DNA of 64,000 nucleotides, taken from the NCBI RefSeq assembly GCF_035818635.1, contig NZ_JAYLLH010000008.1, positions 1 to 64,000 on the forward strand, given 5' to 3'. Source of the DNA: Mesobacterium_A hydrothermale (lineage in GTDB: Bacteria; Pseudomonadota; Alphaproteobacteria; Rhodobacterales; Rhodobacteraceae). A program made the translations under genes and the position numbers. The first letter of the stretch is position 1. The number at the start of each line of letters is the position of its first letter. The notes under the pieces were generated by a model, which did not search any database, was not told the origin of the DNA, and saw only the letters and a list, made by a program, of their open reading frames with translations. Shown in pieces: positions 45,748 through 54,361 of this stretch.

Positions 45748-47269
45748 GCCGCTTGCCCTGTCGCTGATCCTGCTGGCGCCGCCCGTTCTGGCGCAGGCGC
45801 CGCTGTCGGCCATCGACTGGCTGGAAAACCATCATCCCGAAGCCGCGACGGCCACGCTGCGCCCGCTGCTGCTTGAGCCACCGGTCAGCGCCTCTGCCCT
45901 GCCGCCCCAGGTCGAGGTGACGGCGCTGGACGCGCCATCGGTGTCGTCCACCGGGCTTTTGCCGATGCAGGTCACCGGCTTGCCCGAAACGTTGTGGCAG
46001 GCCAGCCGGTCCGCCGACCTGATCACACAACTCGCCGCGCTGGATGTCACCGCGCATCCGGCGCTGAACGACCTGCTGATCACCCTGCTTCTGGCCGAGG
46101 CCGCGGCCCCCGCCGACGCGCGTCAGGACAGCGCGTTTCTTCAGGCCCGGGTGCGCAAGCTGTTGGACCTGGGCGCCGTCGATCCGGCGTCGGCGCTGCT
46201 GGGACGGGCCGGACCGATGGACCCGGCCCTGTTCCCGCTGTGGTTCGACATCGCGCTGTTGACCGACCAGACCACCGCTGCCTGCCGGCAGTTGCGCGCC
46301 CGCCCGCATCTTCTGCGCGACGTGGCATCGCGGGTGTTCTGTACCGCACGGCTGGGCGATTGGGCGACTGCCGTCACCGTCCTGCAAAGCTCCGAGGCGC
46401 TGGGCGATATTTCGGAAACCGACGCGACGCTTCTGGCGCATTTCCTTGATCCCGAACTGGCCGAAGCGGGCGGCCTGCCACCACCGCCACGCCTGCCGAC
46501 GCCATTGGAATACCGCCTTTACGAGGCGATCGGTGAACGCCTTCCGTCGGGTCCGCTTCCGCGCGCTTTCGCGGTCACGGACCTGTCGGGCGACGCCGGC
46601 TGGAAGGCGCAGCTGGACGCCGCCGAGCGGCTGGCCCGGGTCGGCACGATTTCCCCCAACCGCCTTCTGGGCATCTATACCGACCGCAGGCGCGCCGCAT
46701 CGGGTGGGATCTGGGACCGGGTCGAGGCTTTGCAGCACTTCGATACCGCGTTGACCGCGGGCGAGCCGGGCGCGGTTGCCGCCACGCTGCAACGGGTCTG
46801 GGCGCAAATGTCGTCGGCCGGGTTGCTGGTCCCGTTTTCGCAGATCTACGGACCCCGGCTGGTGGACATTCCGCTGACGGGCAATGCCGCATTGCTGGCG
46901 GCCCGGGCAGCACTGCTGTCACCCGACTATGAGCTTGCGGCGGCGAAACTGCCCCGTGACCTGCCCGACCGCAGCCTGCTGGCCGCCATCGCCACCGGCC
47001 AGCCGCCCGAGATCCCGCCGACCGGCGCAATGCGCGCTGCGGTGATCGCGGCGTTTCGCGACCCCGGCCTGCCTGACACCTATGCCCCGCTGATGCAGGG
47101 CGACCGGCTGGGCGAAACCATCCTCAAGGCCCTGTCTGAAACCGCCGAAGGGGCACAGGGCAACCCGGCCATCCTGACCCGCGGTCTGCGCGCGCTGCGC
47201 GCTGTCGGGCTCGAGGACACCGCCCGTCGCACCGCCCTGCACCTGCTGCTGACCGGGGGGCTGCAATGA
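45737..47269 (+). CDS. Large exported helical protein of unknown function
   Basis: A 510-residue protein with a signal peptide (MWTKPLALSLILLAPPVLAQA) and an Ala/Leu-rich, almost entirely helical mature part, reminiscent of tandem helical (TPR-like) repeats though without a clear TPR consensus. Relatives are sometimes labelled antifreeze glycopeptide polyprotein in databases, a name that reflects composition only. The start at 45737 overlaps the 49-residue gene upstream, and the stop overlaps xerD by four bases. Genes so tightly linked to xerD are usually only transcriptionally related, so no role in recombination is claimed. Confidence 0.75.
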   Translation: MWTKPLALSLILLAPPVLAQAPLSAIDWLENHHPEAATATLRPLLLEPPVSASALPPQVEVTALDAPSVSSTGLLPMQVTGLPETLWQASRSADLITQLAALDVTAHPALNDLLITLLLAEAAAPADARQDSAFLQARVRKLLDLGAVDPASALLGRAGPMDPALFPLWFDIALLTDQTTAACRQLRARPHLLRDVASRVFCTARLGDWATAVTVLQSSEALGDISETDATLLAHFLDPELAEAGGLPPPPRLPTPLEYRLYEAIGERLPSGPLPRAFAVTDLSGDAGWKAQLDAAERLARVGTISPNRLLGIYTDRRRAASGGIWDRVEALQHFDTALTAGEPGAVAATLQRVWAQMSSAGLLVPFSQIYGPRLVDIPLTGNAALLAARAALLSPDYELAAAKLPRDLPDRSLLAAIATGQPPEIPPTGAMRAAVIAAFRDPGLPDTYAPLMQGDRLGETILKALSETAEGAQGNPAILTRGLRALRAVGLEDTARRTALHLLLTGGLQ

Positions 47270-48195
47270 GCGCGCGCTGGCTGCCCGCTTTCCTCGATGC
47301 GCTCGCCGCGGAACGCGGCGCGGCACAGAACACGCTGCAGTCCTACGCCCGCGATCTTCAGGACTTTGCCGGCTGGCTGGCCGCGCGGAATGGCGATTTC
47401 GCCAGCGCCAGCCGCGACGATGTCGAAGCCTATCTTGTGCATTGCGATGCCCAGGGCCTGGCCAAGGCAACCCGCGCCAGGCGCCTGTCCTCGATCAAGC
47501 AGCTCTACCGCTTCACCTTCGAGGAAGGCCTGCGCGGTGACAATCCGGCGGTGCAGGTCACCGGACCGGGCCGCGAAAAACGCCTGCCGAAAACCCTGTC
47601 TGTGGACGAGGTCGACCGCCTGCTGGACGCCGCCGAAACCCATGGTCGCACCCCGGCCGACCGGCTGCGCAACACCTGCCTGATGCAGTTGCTCTACGCC
47701 ACGGGCATGCGGGTGTCGGAACTCGTCGGCCTGCCGGTCTCGTCGGCGCGCGGCGACCCGCGGATGCTGCTGATCCGTGGCAAGGGCGGCAAGGAACGCA
47801 TGGTGCCGCTGTCCCCCCCCGCCCGCGCGGCCCTGGCGCTCTGGCTCACCCAACGCGACGAAACCGAGGACACCGCCCGCAGCGCGGGGGCCGCCGCCTC
47901 GCCCTTCCTGTTCCCGTCGCGCAGCAAGGATGGCCACCTGACCCGACATGCGTTCTACATGCTGATCAAGGACATCGCCGTGGCCGGCGGCGTGTCGCCG
48001 GCCAAGGTAACACCGCACACCCTGCGCCACGCCTTTGCCACCCACCTGCTGGAACGCGGCGCCGACCTGCGCGCGATCCAGACCTTCCTCGGCCATGCCG
48101 ACGTCTCCACCACCGAGATCTATACCCATGTGCTGGAAGACCGCCTGCGCGAACTGGTTCTGGATCACCACCCGCTGGCCAAGGACGCCTCGTAA
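47266..48195 (+). CDS. xerD: Tyrosine recombinase XerD
   Basis: A 309-residue tyrosine recombinase that with XerC resolves chromosome dimers at dif. The N-terminal SAM-like domain is followed by the catalytic domain with R149 (GMRVSEL), K173, H251 and R254 (HTLRH), H277 (GHADV) and nucleophile Tyr286 (TEIYTHV). It lies in a housekeeping setting next to aroK/aroB with no mobile-element genes, which fits XerD rather than a phage integrase. Its start overlaps the upstream stop by four bases. A hairpin element follows. Confidence 0.94.
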   Translation: MSARWLPAFLDALAAERGAAQNTLQSYARDLQDFAGWLAARNGDFASASRDDVEAYLVHCDAQGLAKATRARRLSSIKQLYRFTFEEGLRGDNPAVQVTGPGREKRLPKTLSVDEVDRLLDAAETHGRTPADRLRNTCLMQLLYATGMRVSELVGLPVSSARGDPRMLLIRGKGGKERMVPLSPPARAALALWLTQRDETEDTARSAGAAASPFLFPSRSKDGHLTRHAFYMLIKDIAVAGGVSPAKVTPHTLRHAFATHLLERGADLRAIQTFLGHADVSTTEIYTHVLEDRLRELVLDHHPLAKDAS

Positions 48196-48200
48196 CCCCT

Positions 48201-48264
48201 TCTTCTGGCTAAAAATATCCCGGGGGTGAATTGGCCAACGGCCAAGAGGGGGCAGCGCCCCCTC
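48201..48264 (+). repeat. Intergenic hairpin element, copy B
   Basis: TCTTCTGGCTAAAAATATCC followed by CGGGGG (48201-48226), then GAGGGGGC-AGC-GCCCCCTC (48246-48264), between the converging xerD and phosphoesterase genes. It matches copies A, C and D. Confidence 0.65.
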
Positions 48265-48323
48265 AGCCTTCCCCCCTGGCCTCCGAAGCCCGCCAGACGG
48301 CCGCCAGGCCAAGACCGGTCCCC

Positions 48324-49145
48324 TCACGCACCTGTGGCCGTCCCGCGCCGCATCCCGACCGGCAACGCCTCTTCCGACGGCCACCAGCCGCTCAGCAAGG
48401 CCCGGTCATAGCCTTGCACCAATCCCGCCGCCCGCATCGCCAGCGCCGCCGCCTCGGCGTCATAGTCCAGCCGCGCGACCGCCACCGCCCCGTCCGCAGC
48501 CACCGTGCAGTACCGCGTCGCCCGCGCGCCGTCGTGCGGCGGCATGCCGATCACGCCGGCATTGACCCAGTCGACTCCACGCACCCGGCGCTGGAACGCA
48601 ATGCCACTGTGCCCGACAAAGACCCGGTCGACCGGGCCGGCCACGGCTTGCACCGCGGCGATTTCTTCGGCGAAATCCGCGTCATCGGACACCGGCCAGA
48701 GGAACCGCGCCACATCCGTCACGCCCCCATGAAACATTGCGCAGCGCCGCCCGGCGTGCTCGAACACGGCCAGGTCGGGACAGGTGCCCATCCACGCCCG
48801 GACCTCAGGCTCACAGGCAGCCAACGCCGCGGCGTACCAGTTCGCCGACAGGCGGTCGCAGACCGTGCCCTCGCCGAAGCCGCAGCCACAGGTATCGGCG
48901 CCCTCCGCCAACTGGATCTCGCAATTCCCAGCCACCACAGGCACCGCCCAATCGCGTATTTCCGCGACAGTCGCGGCGGCATCGGCGCAATAGGCCACGA
49001 CATCCCCGGTGCACAGACACTGCGACGGGGGCAACCCAAGTTGCAGGGCCACGTCGCGCAGCGCCTGCAACGCCTGCAGGTTGGCATATTGCCCACCAAA
49101 CACGATCAGCGGCCCATCCAGCCGCCCCAGATCGGCAATCTTCAT
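48324..49145 (-). CDS. Metallophosphoesterase with altered first motif
   Basis: A 273-residue protein of the calcineurin-like phosphoesterase fold. The later motifs are intact: CTGDVVAY (GD), AGNCE (GN-C/H-E), MFHGG, and VGHSG. The first motif, normally D-x-H, reads FGGQYANL, so G18 and Y20 replace the metal-binding Asp and His. A Cys cluster (CGCGFGEGTVC) follows GNCE. Related proteins with the same change occur in other Rhodobacteraceae as I remember, so it is probably a natural subfamily, not a damaged gene. The start at 49145 gives MKIADLGRLDGPL; substrate unknown. Confidence 0.75.
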   Translation of the reverse strand: MKIADLGRLDGPLIVFGGQYANLQALQALRDVALQLGLPPSQCLCTGDVVAYCADAAATVAEIRDWAVPVVAGNCEIQLAEGADTCGCGFGEGTVCDRLSANWYAAALAACEPEVRAWMGTCPDLAVFEHAGRRCAMFHGGVTDVARFLWPVSDDADFAEEIAAVQAVAGPVDRVFVGHSGIAFQRRVRGVDWVNAGVIGMPPHDGARATRYCTVAADGAVAVARLDYDAEAAALAMRAAGLVQGYDRALLSGWWPSEEALPVGMRRGTATGA

Positions 49146-49204
49146 CGCCTGCCCCTTGAACGGGACGCCTCGCGCCCCCATAACCCGTTCCAGCATAAGG
49201 ATGA

Positions 49205-50533
49205 ATGACAACGATGGAAGCCTCTGCCACCCTCTACGACAGCGCGTTCTGGATCACCACGGGGGCGATCCTGCTGCTTTTGGTGCTTTCGGGGTTCTTT
49301 TCGGGGTCCGAAACCGCGCTGACGGCGGCGTCGCGCGGCAAACTCCGGGCGCAGGCGGACAAGGGCAACCGCGGTGCACAGCGCGCGCTGTCGATCACCG
49401 AAGACAACGAGCGTCTGATCGGCTCTGTCCTGCTGGGCAACAACCTTGTGAATATCCTCGCCACATCGCTGGCCACTGCGCTTTTCACACGGCTTTTCGG
49501 CGAAAGCGGCGTGGCGCTGGCCACGTTGGTGATGACCCTGCTGGTCCTGATCTTCGCCGAGGTGCTGCCAAAGACCTATGCCATCACCAATGCCGAAACC
49601 GCCGCGTCGCTGGTGGCAGGCGTGATCCGCGTGGTGATTCTGGTGTTTTCGCCGATGGTGAACGCGGTCCGCATGCTGGTGCGGGGCGTCTTGCGCATTT
49701 TTGGCGTGCGCGCCGATCCCGACAGCCGGATCCTTGCCGTGCGCGAAGAGATCGCCGGCGCCCTGAACCTGGGTCATTCCGAAGGCGTGGTCGAAAAGGA
49801 AGACCGCGACCGGATCCTGGGCGCGCTGGACCTTGGCGACCGCACGGTCGAGGAAATCATGCTGCACCGTTCCAAGATCGAGATGATCAACGCGGCGACG
49901 CCGCCGCAGGAAATCCTGGCCCAATGTCTTGAATCGAATCACACCCGGTTGCCGATCTACAAGGACGAACCTGAAAACATCATTGGCGTGATCCACGCCA
50001 AGGACCTGCTGCGCGCGATGTACAAGCTGATGCAGGACGCGGGGACCAGCGACATGTCGGCGCTGGAGACGTTCCAGATCGTCGAGGTCGCGATGAAACC
50101 CTATTTCATCCCCGATACCACGTCGCTGGATGACCAGATGCGCCAGTTCCTGCGCCGCCGCACGCATTTTGCACTGGTGGTCGACGAATATGGCGCGTTG
50201 CAAGGCCTGATCACGCTGGAAGATATCCTGGAAGAAATCGTGGGCGAAATCACCGACGAATTCGACCCCGATGCCGAGCATCCGATCCGCAAGGCAGAGG
50301 ACGGCCACTATCTGATCGATGGCGCCATGACAATCCGAGACCTGAACCGCGCCACCGACTGGAACCTGCCCGACGAAGAGGCCAACACCGTCGCAGGCTT
50401 GGTCATTCACGAGGCGCAAATGATTCCCTCGGTCGGCCAGGTCTTCAGCTTTCACGGTTTCCGGTTCGAGGTCACAGGCCGGGAAAACAACCGCCTCACC
50501 AAGCTGAAGATCCGGCCGCTGGACGCCGCCTGA
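49205..50533 (+). CDS. HlyC/CorC family transporter
   Basis: A 442-residue membrane protein of the CNNM/CorB-C type. It has an N-terminal DUF21 domain (about 1-190) with FSGSETALTAASR at the start and three or four helices, two CBS domains (about 210-335), and a C-terminal CorC_HlyC (FAD-binding-fold) domain. Members are implicated in magnesium or cobalt efflux; hemolysin in old names is misleading. The start at 49205 (MTTMEAS) has AAGGA close by; Met4 has better spacing. It is divergent from the phosphoesterase gene. Confidence 0.92.
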   Translation: MTTMEASATLYDSAFWITTGAILLLLVLSGFFSGSETALTAASRGKLRAQADKGNRGAQRALSITEDNERLIGSVLLGNNLVNILATSLATALFTRLFGESGVALATLVMTLLVLIFAEVLPKTYAITNAETAASLVAGVIRVVILVFSPMVNAVRMLVRGVLRIFGVRADPDSRILAVREEIAGALNLGHSEGVVEKEDRDRILGALDLGDRTVEEIMLHRSKIEMINAATPPQEILAQCLESNHTRLPIYKDEPENIIGVIHAKDLLRAMYKLMQDAGTSDMSALETFQIVEVAMKPYFIPDTTSLDDQMRQFLRRRTHFALVVDEYGALQGLITLEDILEEIVGEITDEFDPDAEHPIRKAEDGHYLIDGAMTIRDLNRATDWNLPDEEANTVAGLVIHEAQMIPSVGQVFSFHGFRFEVTGRENNRLTKLKIRPLDAA

Positions 50534-50593
50534 CCAAATCATATCATTGCGCACGATGACCGGTTTCGGATTGCCGCTGGCAATCCGATCGGT

Positions 50594-50646
50594 GCGAGGG
50601 GTTTCACCCCTCGCGCTCCCCAGGATACTTTCGGCCAGAAGAAGAT
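50594..50646 (-). repeat. Intergenic hairpin element, copy D
   Basis: Read on the minus strand this is CTTCTTCTGGCCGAAAGTATCC followed by TGGGGAGC and the stem GCGAGGGGT-GAA-ACCCCTCGC. The stem (50594-50614) is a 9-bp perfect pair. Confidence 0.65.
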
Positions 50647-50840
50647 CAGTGACGCGCACTTGGTCAAGCCCATGTAAGACAGCCATGCAAGCCAATCTCC
50701 GTACCTTGAAGAGCGGCCGTCCGCACCGGTCACGTCCCGAAGGACATGACCTTCGGGACGCTTCTCCTGGCGCGGTCATCGGCGTCCCCGCCTGTTCCGC
50801 CCTATCGGGATAAACCCGGAACGGTAAACAGACCCTTAAT

Positions 50841-50890
50841 CTTCTTCTGGCCGAAAATATCCCGGGGAGTTTGAGGGGCTGGCCCCTCAA
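50841..50890 (+). repeat. Intergenic hairpin element, copy C
   Basis: CTTCTTCTGGCCGAAAATAT with CCCGGGGAGT (50841-50870), then TTGAGGGGC-TG-GCCCCTCAA (50871-50890), a perfect 9-bp stem. It is the inverted partner of copy D. Confidence 0.65.
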
Positions 50891-50999
50891 ATTGTCGAGG
50901 CCTGGGAATTGCCTTTTCGCGGCAGCTTTTGTCGGTTTTCGCCTTGCCGCCGTGCCAATGCCCGCACAGGATCAGGGCAAGACTGCTAGGGAGCCTATC

Positions 51000-53405
51000 A
51001 TGAAAACCACCACCCGAGTCGCCGTGATCGGAGGCGGCGTTGTCGGCTGTTCGGTTCTGTATCACCTGACCAAGCTGGGCTGGTCCGACGTGATGCTGAT
51101 CGAACGGTCGGAACTGACGTCCGGATCGACCTGGCACGCGGCAGGCGGATTTCACACGCTGAACGGCGACACCAACATGGCGGCGCTGCAGGGCTACACC
51201 ATCCGGCTGTATCGAGAACTGGAGGAGATCACCGGCATGTCCTGTGGTCTGCACCATGTTGGCGGCATCACACTGGCCGACAACCGTGACCGGTTCGATA
51301 TGCTGCTGGCAGAACGCGCCAAGCACCGCTACATGGGCCTGGAAACCGAAATCGTCGGACCAGACGACATCGCCAAACTGGCCCCGATCGTCAATCTCGA
51401 CGGGATCATCGGTGCGCTTTACGATCCGCTAGATGGCCACTTGGACCCATCGGGCACCACCCACGCCTATGCGCGCGCGGCCCGGATGGGCGGGGCAACG
51501 ATCGAAACCCATTGTATGGTGCAGGAGACCAACCAGCGCCCGGATGGCACTTGGGACGTGGTGACCGACAAGGGCACGGTGCACGCCGAACACGTGGTCA
51601 ATGCCGGCGGGCTGTGGGCGCGTGAGGTCGGCGCGATGGCAGGCGTCTACCTGCCGCTTCACCCGATGGAGCACCAGTATCTCGTCACTGACGAGACGCC
51701 GGAGATCTATGAGCGCGACACCGAACATCCGCATGTCATGGACCCGGCCGGCGAAAGCTATCTGCGGCAAGAAGGCCGGGGGCTGTGCATCGGGTTCTAT
51801 GAACAACCGTGTCGGCCCTGGGCGGTCACCGGCACACCATGGACTTTCGGCCACGAACTGCTGCCCGATGACTTTGAAAAGATCGAACAAAGTATTGAGT
51901 TCACATACAAACGCTTTCCGGTGCTCGAACGTGCCGGGGTAAAATCCGTGATCCACGGGCCATTCACCTTTGCCCCCGACGGCAACCCGCTGGTGGGGCC
52001 CATTCCCGGGTTGCGCAACTATTGGTCGGCCTGCGGGGTCATGGCCGGATTCAGCCAGGGCGGCGGTGTCGGGTTGATGCTGGCGCAATGGATGATCGAG
52101 GGCGAATGCGAACGTGACGTGTCGGCGCTGGACGTGGCGCGCTTTGGGGACTGGATCAGCCCGGGCTACACCCTGCCCAAGGTGATCGAGAATTATCAAA
52201 AGCGGTTTTCCGTCAGCTACCCGAACGAAGAGTTGCCCGCTGCCCGACCCAACCGTACGACTCCGATGTATGACATTTTCGACGGTATCGGCGCGGTCTG
52301 GGGTGCGCAATACGGGCTGGAGGTGGCGAACTATTTCGCACAAGGCGATGAACCGCGGTATGAAACCCCCAGTTTCCGCCGATCGAACGCCTGGGACGCC
52401 ACCGCACGAGAGGTGAAGTCTGTTCGAGAAGACGTTGGAATCAATGAGGTTCACAACTTTGGAAAATATCGCGTGACGGGCCCCCGAGCGCGCGATTGGC
52501 TGGACCGGATCATGGCCGGGCGCCTGCCGAAACCGGGGCGGCTGTCGCTGACCCCGATGCTGTCGCCCGCGGGCCGGCTGATCGGCGATTTCACCGTGTC
52601 CTGCCTTGACGCGGAAACCTTCCAGTTGACCGCCAGCTACGGGTCGCAGGCCTATCATATGAGGTGGTTCCTGCAACATCAGGAAGATGGCGTAACCATA
52701 GAAAATATCAGCGATAAACTGAATGGATTCCAGATTGCAGGGCCATTGTCGGCCGAGGTTCTGCAAGCCTGTACGCTGGCCCCCGTGGACCTGAAGTTCC
52801 TAGACGTTCGGCACATGACCATCGGGATGACAGACTGCCTTGTGCAACGGGTCAGCTATACCGGCGATCTGGGTTACGAGATCTACTGCGATCCCATGGC
52901 GCAACGGCAACTGTGGGCGACGCTCTGGGCTGCGGGGCAACCGCACGGGATGAAGCCCTTCGGGATGCGCGCGATGATGAGCCTGCGGCTCGATCGGTTC
53001 TTTGGCTCTTGGATGCGGGAGTTTTCGCCAGACTACACGGCCGCCGAGACCGGGCTTGACAGGTTTATCTCTTTCTCGAAACCAGTTGATTTCATTGGTC
53101 GTTCCGCCGCAGAGACAGAGCGCGACACGCCGCCTGCACGGCAATTGGCGGTGTTCGAGGTTGATGCGGACGATGCCGATGTGAATGCCTATGAGCCGGT
53201 CTGGATCGACGGACGAGTGCAGGGGTTTTGCACTTCGGGCGGCTATTCGCACCACGCGGGCAAATCCATCGCCATGGCGCTGATCCCACGCGAAAAGGTG
53301 GCAGAGGGGCTTGAGGCGCAGATCGAAATCCTGGGGCAGATGCGGTCGGCCCGGTTGATCACCCAGCCCTTGTTCGACCCGGACGGCGCCCGGCTGCGGG
53401 AATGA
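51000..53405 (+). CDS. Dimethylglycine/sarcosine dehydrogenase-like FAD/GcvT fusion
   Basis: An 801-residue two-part enzyme. The N-terminal half (1-420) is a DAO-type FAD oxidoreductase with GGGVVG (about 11-16) and STWHAAGG, where the His is the site of covalent FAD attachment in dimethylglycine dehydrogenase. The C-terminal half is a FAO linker plus GcvT/aminomethyltransferase domain that transfers the released one-carbon unit to tetrahydrofolate. It therefore probably oxidises an N-methylated glycine from choline or glycine betaine breakdown. AGGGAG precedes the start at 51000. Other choline genes are not next to it. The following nucleotidyltransferase gene is coupled by an ATGA overlap. 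Confidence 0.88.
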   Translation: MKTTTRVAVIGGGVVGCSVLYHLTKLGWSDVMLIERSELTSGSTWHAAGGFHTLNGDTNMAALQGYTIRLYRELEEITGMSCGLHHVGGITLADNRDRFDMLLAERAKHRYMGLETEIVGPDDIAKLAPIVNLDGIIGALYDPLDGHLDPSGTTHAYARAARMGGATIETHCMVQETNQRPDGTWDVVTDKGTVHAEHVVNAGGLWAREVGAMAGVYLPLHPMEHQYLVTDETPEIYERDTEHPHVMDPAGESYLRQEGRGLCIGFYEQPCRPWAVTGTPWTFGHELLPDDFEKIEQSIEFTYKRFPVLERAGVKSVIHGPFTFAPDGNPLVGPIPGLRNYWSACGVMAGFSQGGGVGLMLAQWMIEGECERDVSALDVARFGDWISPGYTLPKVIENYQKRFSVSYPNEELPAARPNRTTPMYDIFDGIGAVWGAQYGLEVANYFAQGDEPRYETPSFRRSNAWDATAREVKSVREDVGINEVHNFGKYRVTGPRARDWLDRIMAGRLPKPGRLSLTPMLSPAGRLIGDFTVSCLDAETFQLTASYGSQAYHMRWFLQHQEDGVTIENISDKLNGFQIAGPLSAEVLQACTLAPVDLKFLDVRHMTIGMTDCLVQRVSYTGDLGYEIYCDPMAQRQLWATLWAAGQPHGMKPFGMRAMMSLRLDRFFGSWMREFSPDYTAAETGLDRFISFSKPVDFIGRSAAETERDTPPARQLAVFEVDADDADVNAYEPVWIDGRVQGFCTSGGYSHHAGKSIAMALIPREKVAEGLEAQIEILGQMRSARLITQPLFDPDGARLRE

Positions 53406-53998
53406 ACACGGCCACCATCCTGATCCCCGCTGCGGGAAATTCCAGCCGAATGCGGGGGGCGGATAAACTGCTGCAAACGGTCGACGGGATACCGTTGTTG
53501 CGGCGGCAGGTGGTACGGGCGCTGTCGGTCGCGCCGGTGGTGGTGACGGTGCCCGCCGGGCGCCATCCGCGCTACGCGGCGCTTGATGGCTTGGCCCTGA
53601 CCCTGCTGCCGGTGCCTGACGCGGCGGAGGGCATGGCCGCCTCGTTGCGCCGCGGCATCCAAAGCCTGCCGCCTCAGGCCACGGGCGCAATGATCGTTCC
53701 AGGCGACATGCCGGACCTGTCAGAGCAGGATTTATCTCGGATTATCAATGCTCACTACGACAAACCTGATGCGATCATCCAGGCGACGGCAGCGGATGGG
53801 ACACCCGGCCATCCGGTGCTGTTCCCACGCGCCTTGTTTTCACATTTCGGGCGGCTTTCCGGCGATGAAGGCGCGCGCGCGATCCTGCGCGACAACCGCG
53901 ATCTGGTGCAACGGGTGGCCCTGCCCGGAAAGCACGCGCTGACCGACCTCGACACGCCGGAAGACTGGGACAACTGGCGCGCACGGTCCGAAAATTGA
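53402..53998 (+). CDS. MobA/MocA-like nucleotidyltransferase
   Basis: A 198-residue NTP-transferase of the MobA-like group. The nucleotide-binding LIPAAGNSSRMRGADKLL motif, the catalytic PGDMPDLSEQ and the substrate-side GHPVLFPRALF are clear. Such proteins transfer CMP or GMP to molybdopterin (MocA, MobA) or act on related substrates; which one applies here is not evident and no molybdoenzyme is near. The start overlaps the upstream gene by four bases, so it is cotranscribed with the dehydrogenase. The length is normal for MocA. Confidence 0.85.
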   Translation: MNTATILIPAAGNSSRMRGADKLLQTVDGIPLLRRQVVRALSVAPVVVTVPAGRHPRYAALDGLALTLLPVPDAAEGMAASLRRGIQSLPPQATGAMIVPGDMPDLSEQDLSRIINAHYDKPDAIIQATAADGTPGHPVLFPRALFSHFGRLSGDEGARAILRDNRDLVQRVALPGKHALTDLDTPEDWDNWRARSEN

Positions 53999-54361
53999 CG
54001 AAAAGCGGCAGCACCGATTGCCACCATGAGTTTCCGTCAACAATCCATGCAAAGCGGCTGATTTTCCACGACAAAGGAAACGTCTCTGTGAACCGCGGAA
54101 ACACGCGCTTCCCCGAAATGGTCCAAGGCTTGCCCCATTTCCGCCCCATACCAACGGTAGTTTCATAAGTGTCGGAAGGGAAGCCCACCAACGGACCCAG
54201 GACACAACGAAACGACAAAAGGATCGCAGACACGCAAGACCCGAAACACCGCATATCGCCAAGGCCCGCGATACACGAAAATGGGACAGGTTTCCCCATC
54301 CCATTTCCGGTATTGCCGCTTCAGCCCCCTGCAGCGGCAGGCTGCATTCAGGGTAGAGCGC
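53999..54361. other. Intergenic region, no gene seen
   Basis: Neither strand has a supported frame here. The right part holds the candidate terminator of the RTX gene (54279-54306). The rest shows no repeat, tRNA or operator that I can recognise. Confidence 0.6.
54279..54306 (-). terminator. Candidate terminator of the RTX/Hint gene
   Basis: On the minus strand AAATGGGA pairs with TCCCATTT around a 12-base loop and continues into TTCG, 56 bp after the stop codon. The T tail is short. Confidence 0.45.

Larger units (their letters stand above)
50534..50999. other. Intergenic region with an inverted pair of hairpin elements
   Basis: No gene is supported. The region holds copies C and D of the intergenic hairpin element in opposite orientation, with about 190 bp between their cores (50647-50840). 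No transposase remnant was seen between them. Confidence 0.7.

Noticed and set aside
47266..48195. Phage or island integrase
   Set aside because: Gene content and order are housekeeping and the protein matches XerD in length and catalytic motifs.
50534..50999. Possible insertion sequence between the two inverted hairpin elements
   Set aside because: The enclosed segment is about 190 bp with no transposase, and no target-site duplication could be seen.
50891..50999. Glycine or other riboswitch before the FAD/GcvT dehydrogenase gene
   Set aside because: The leader is short and lacks the conserved core of a glycine riboswitch.
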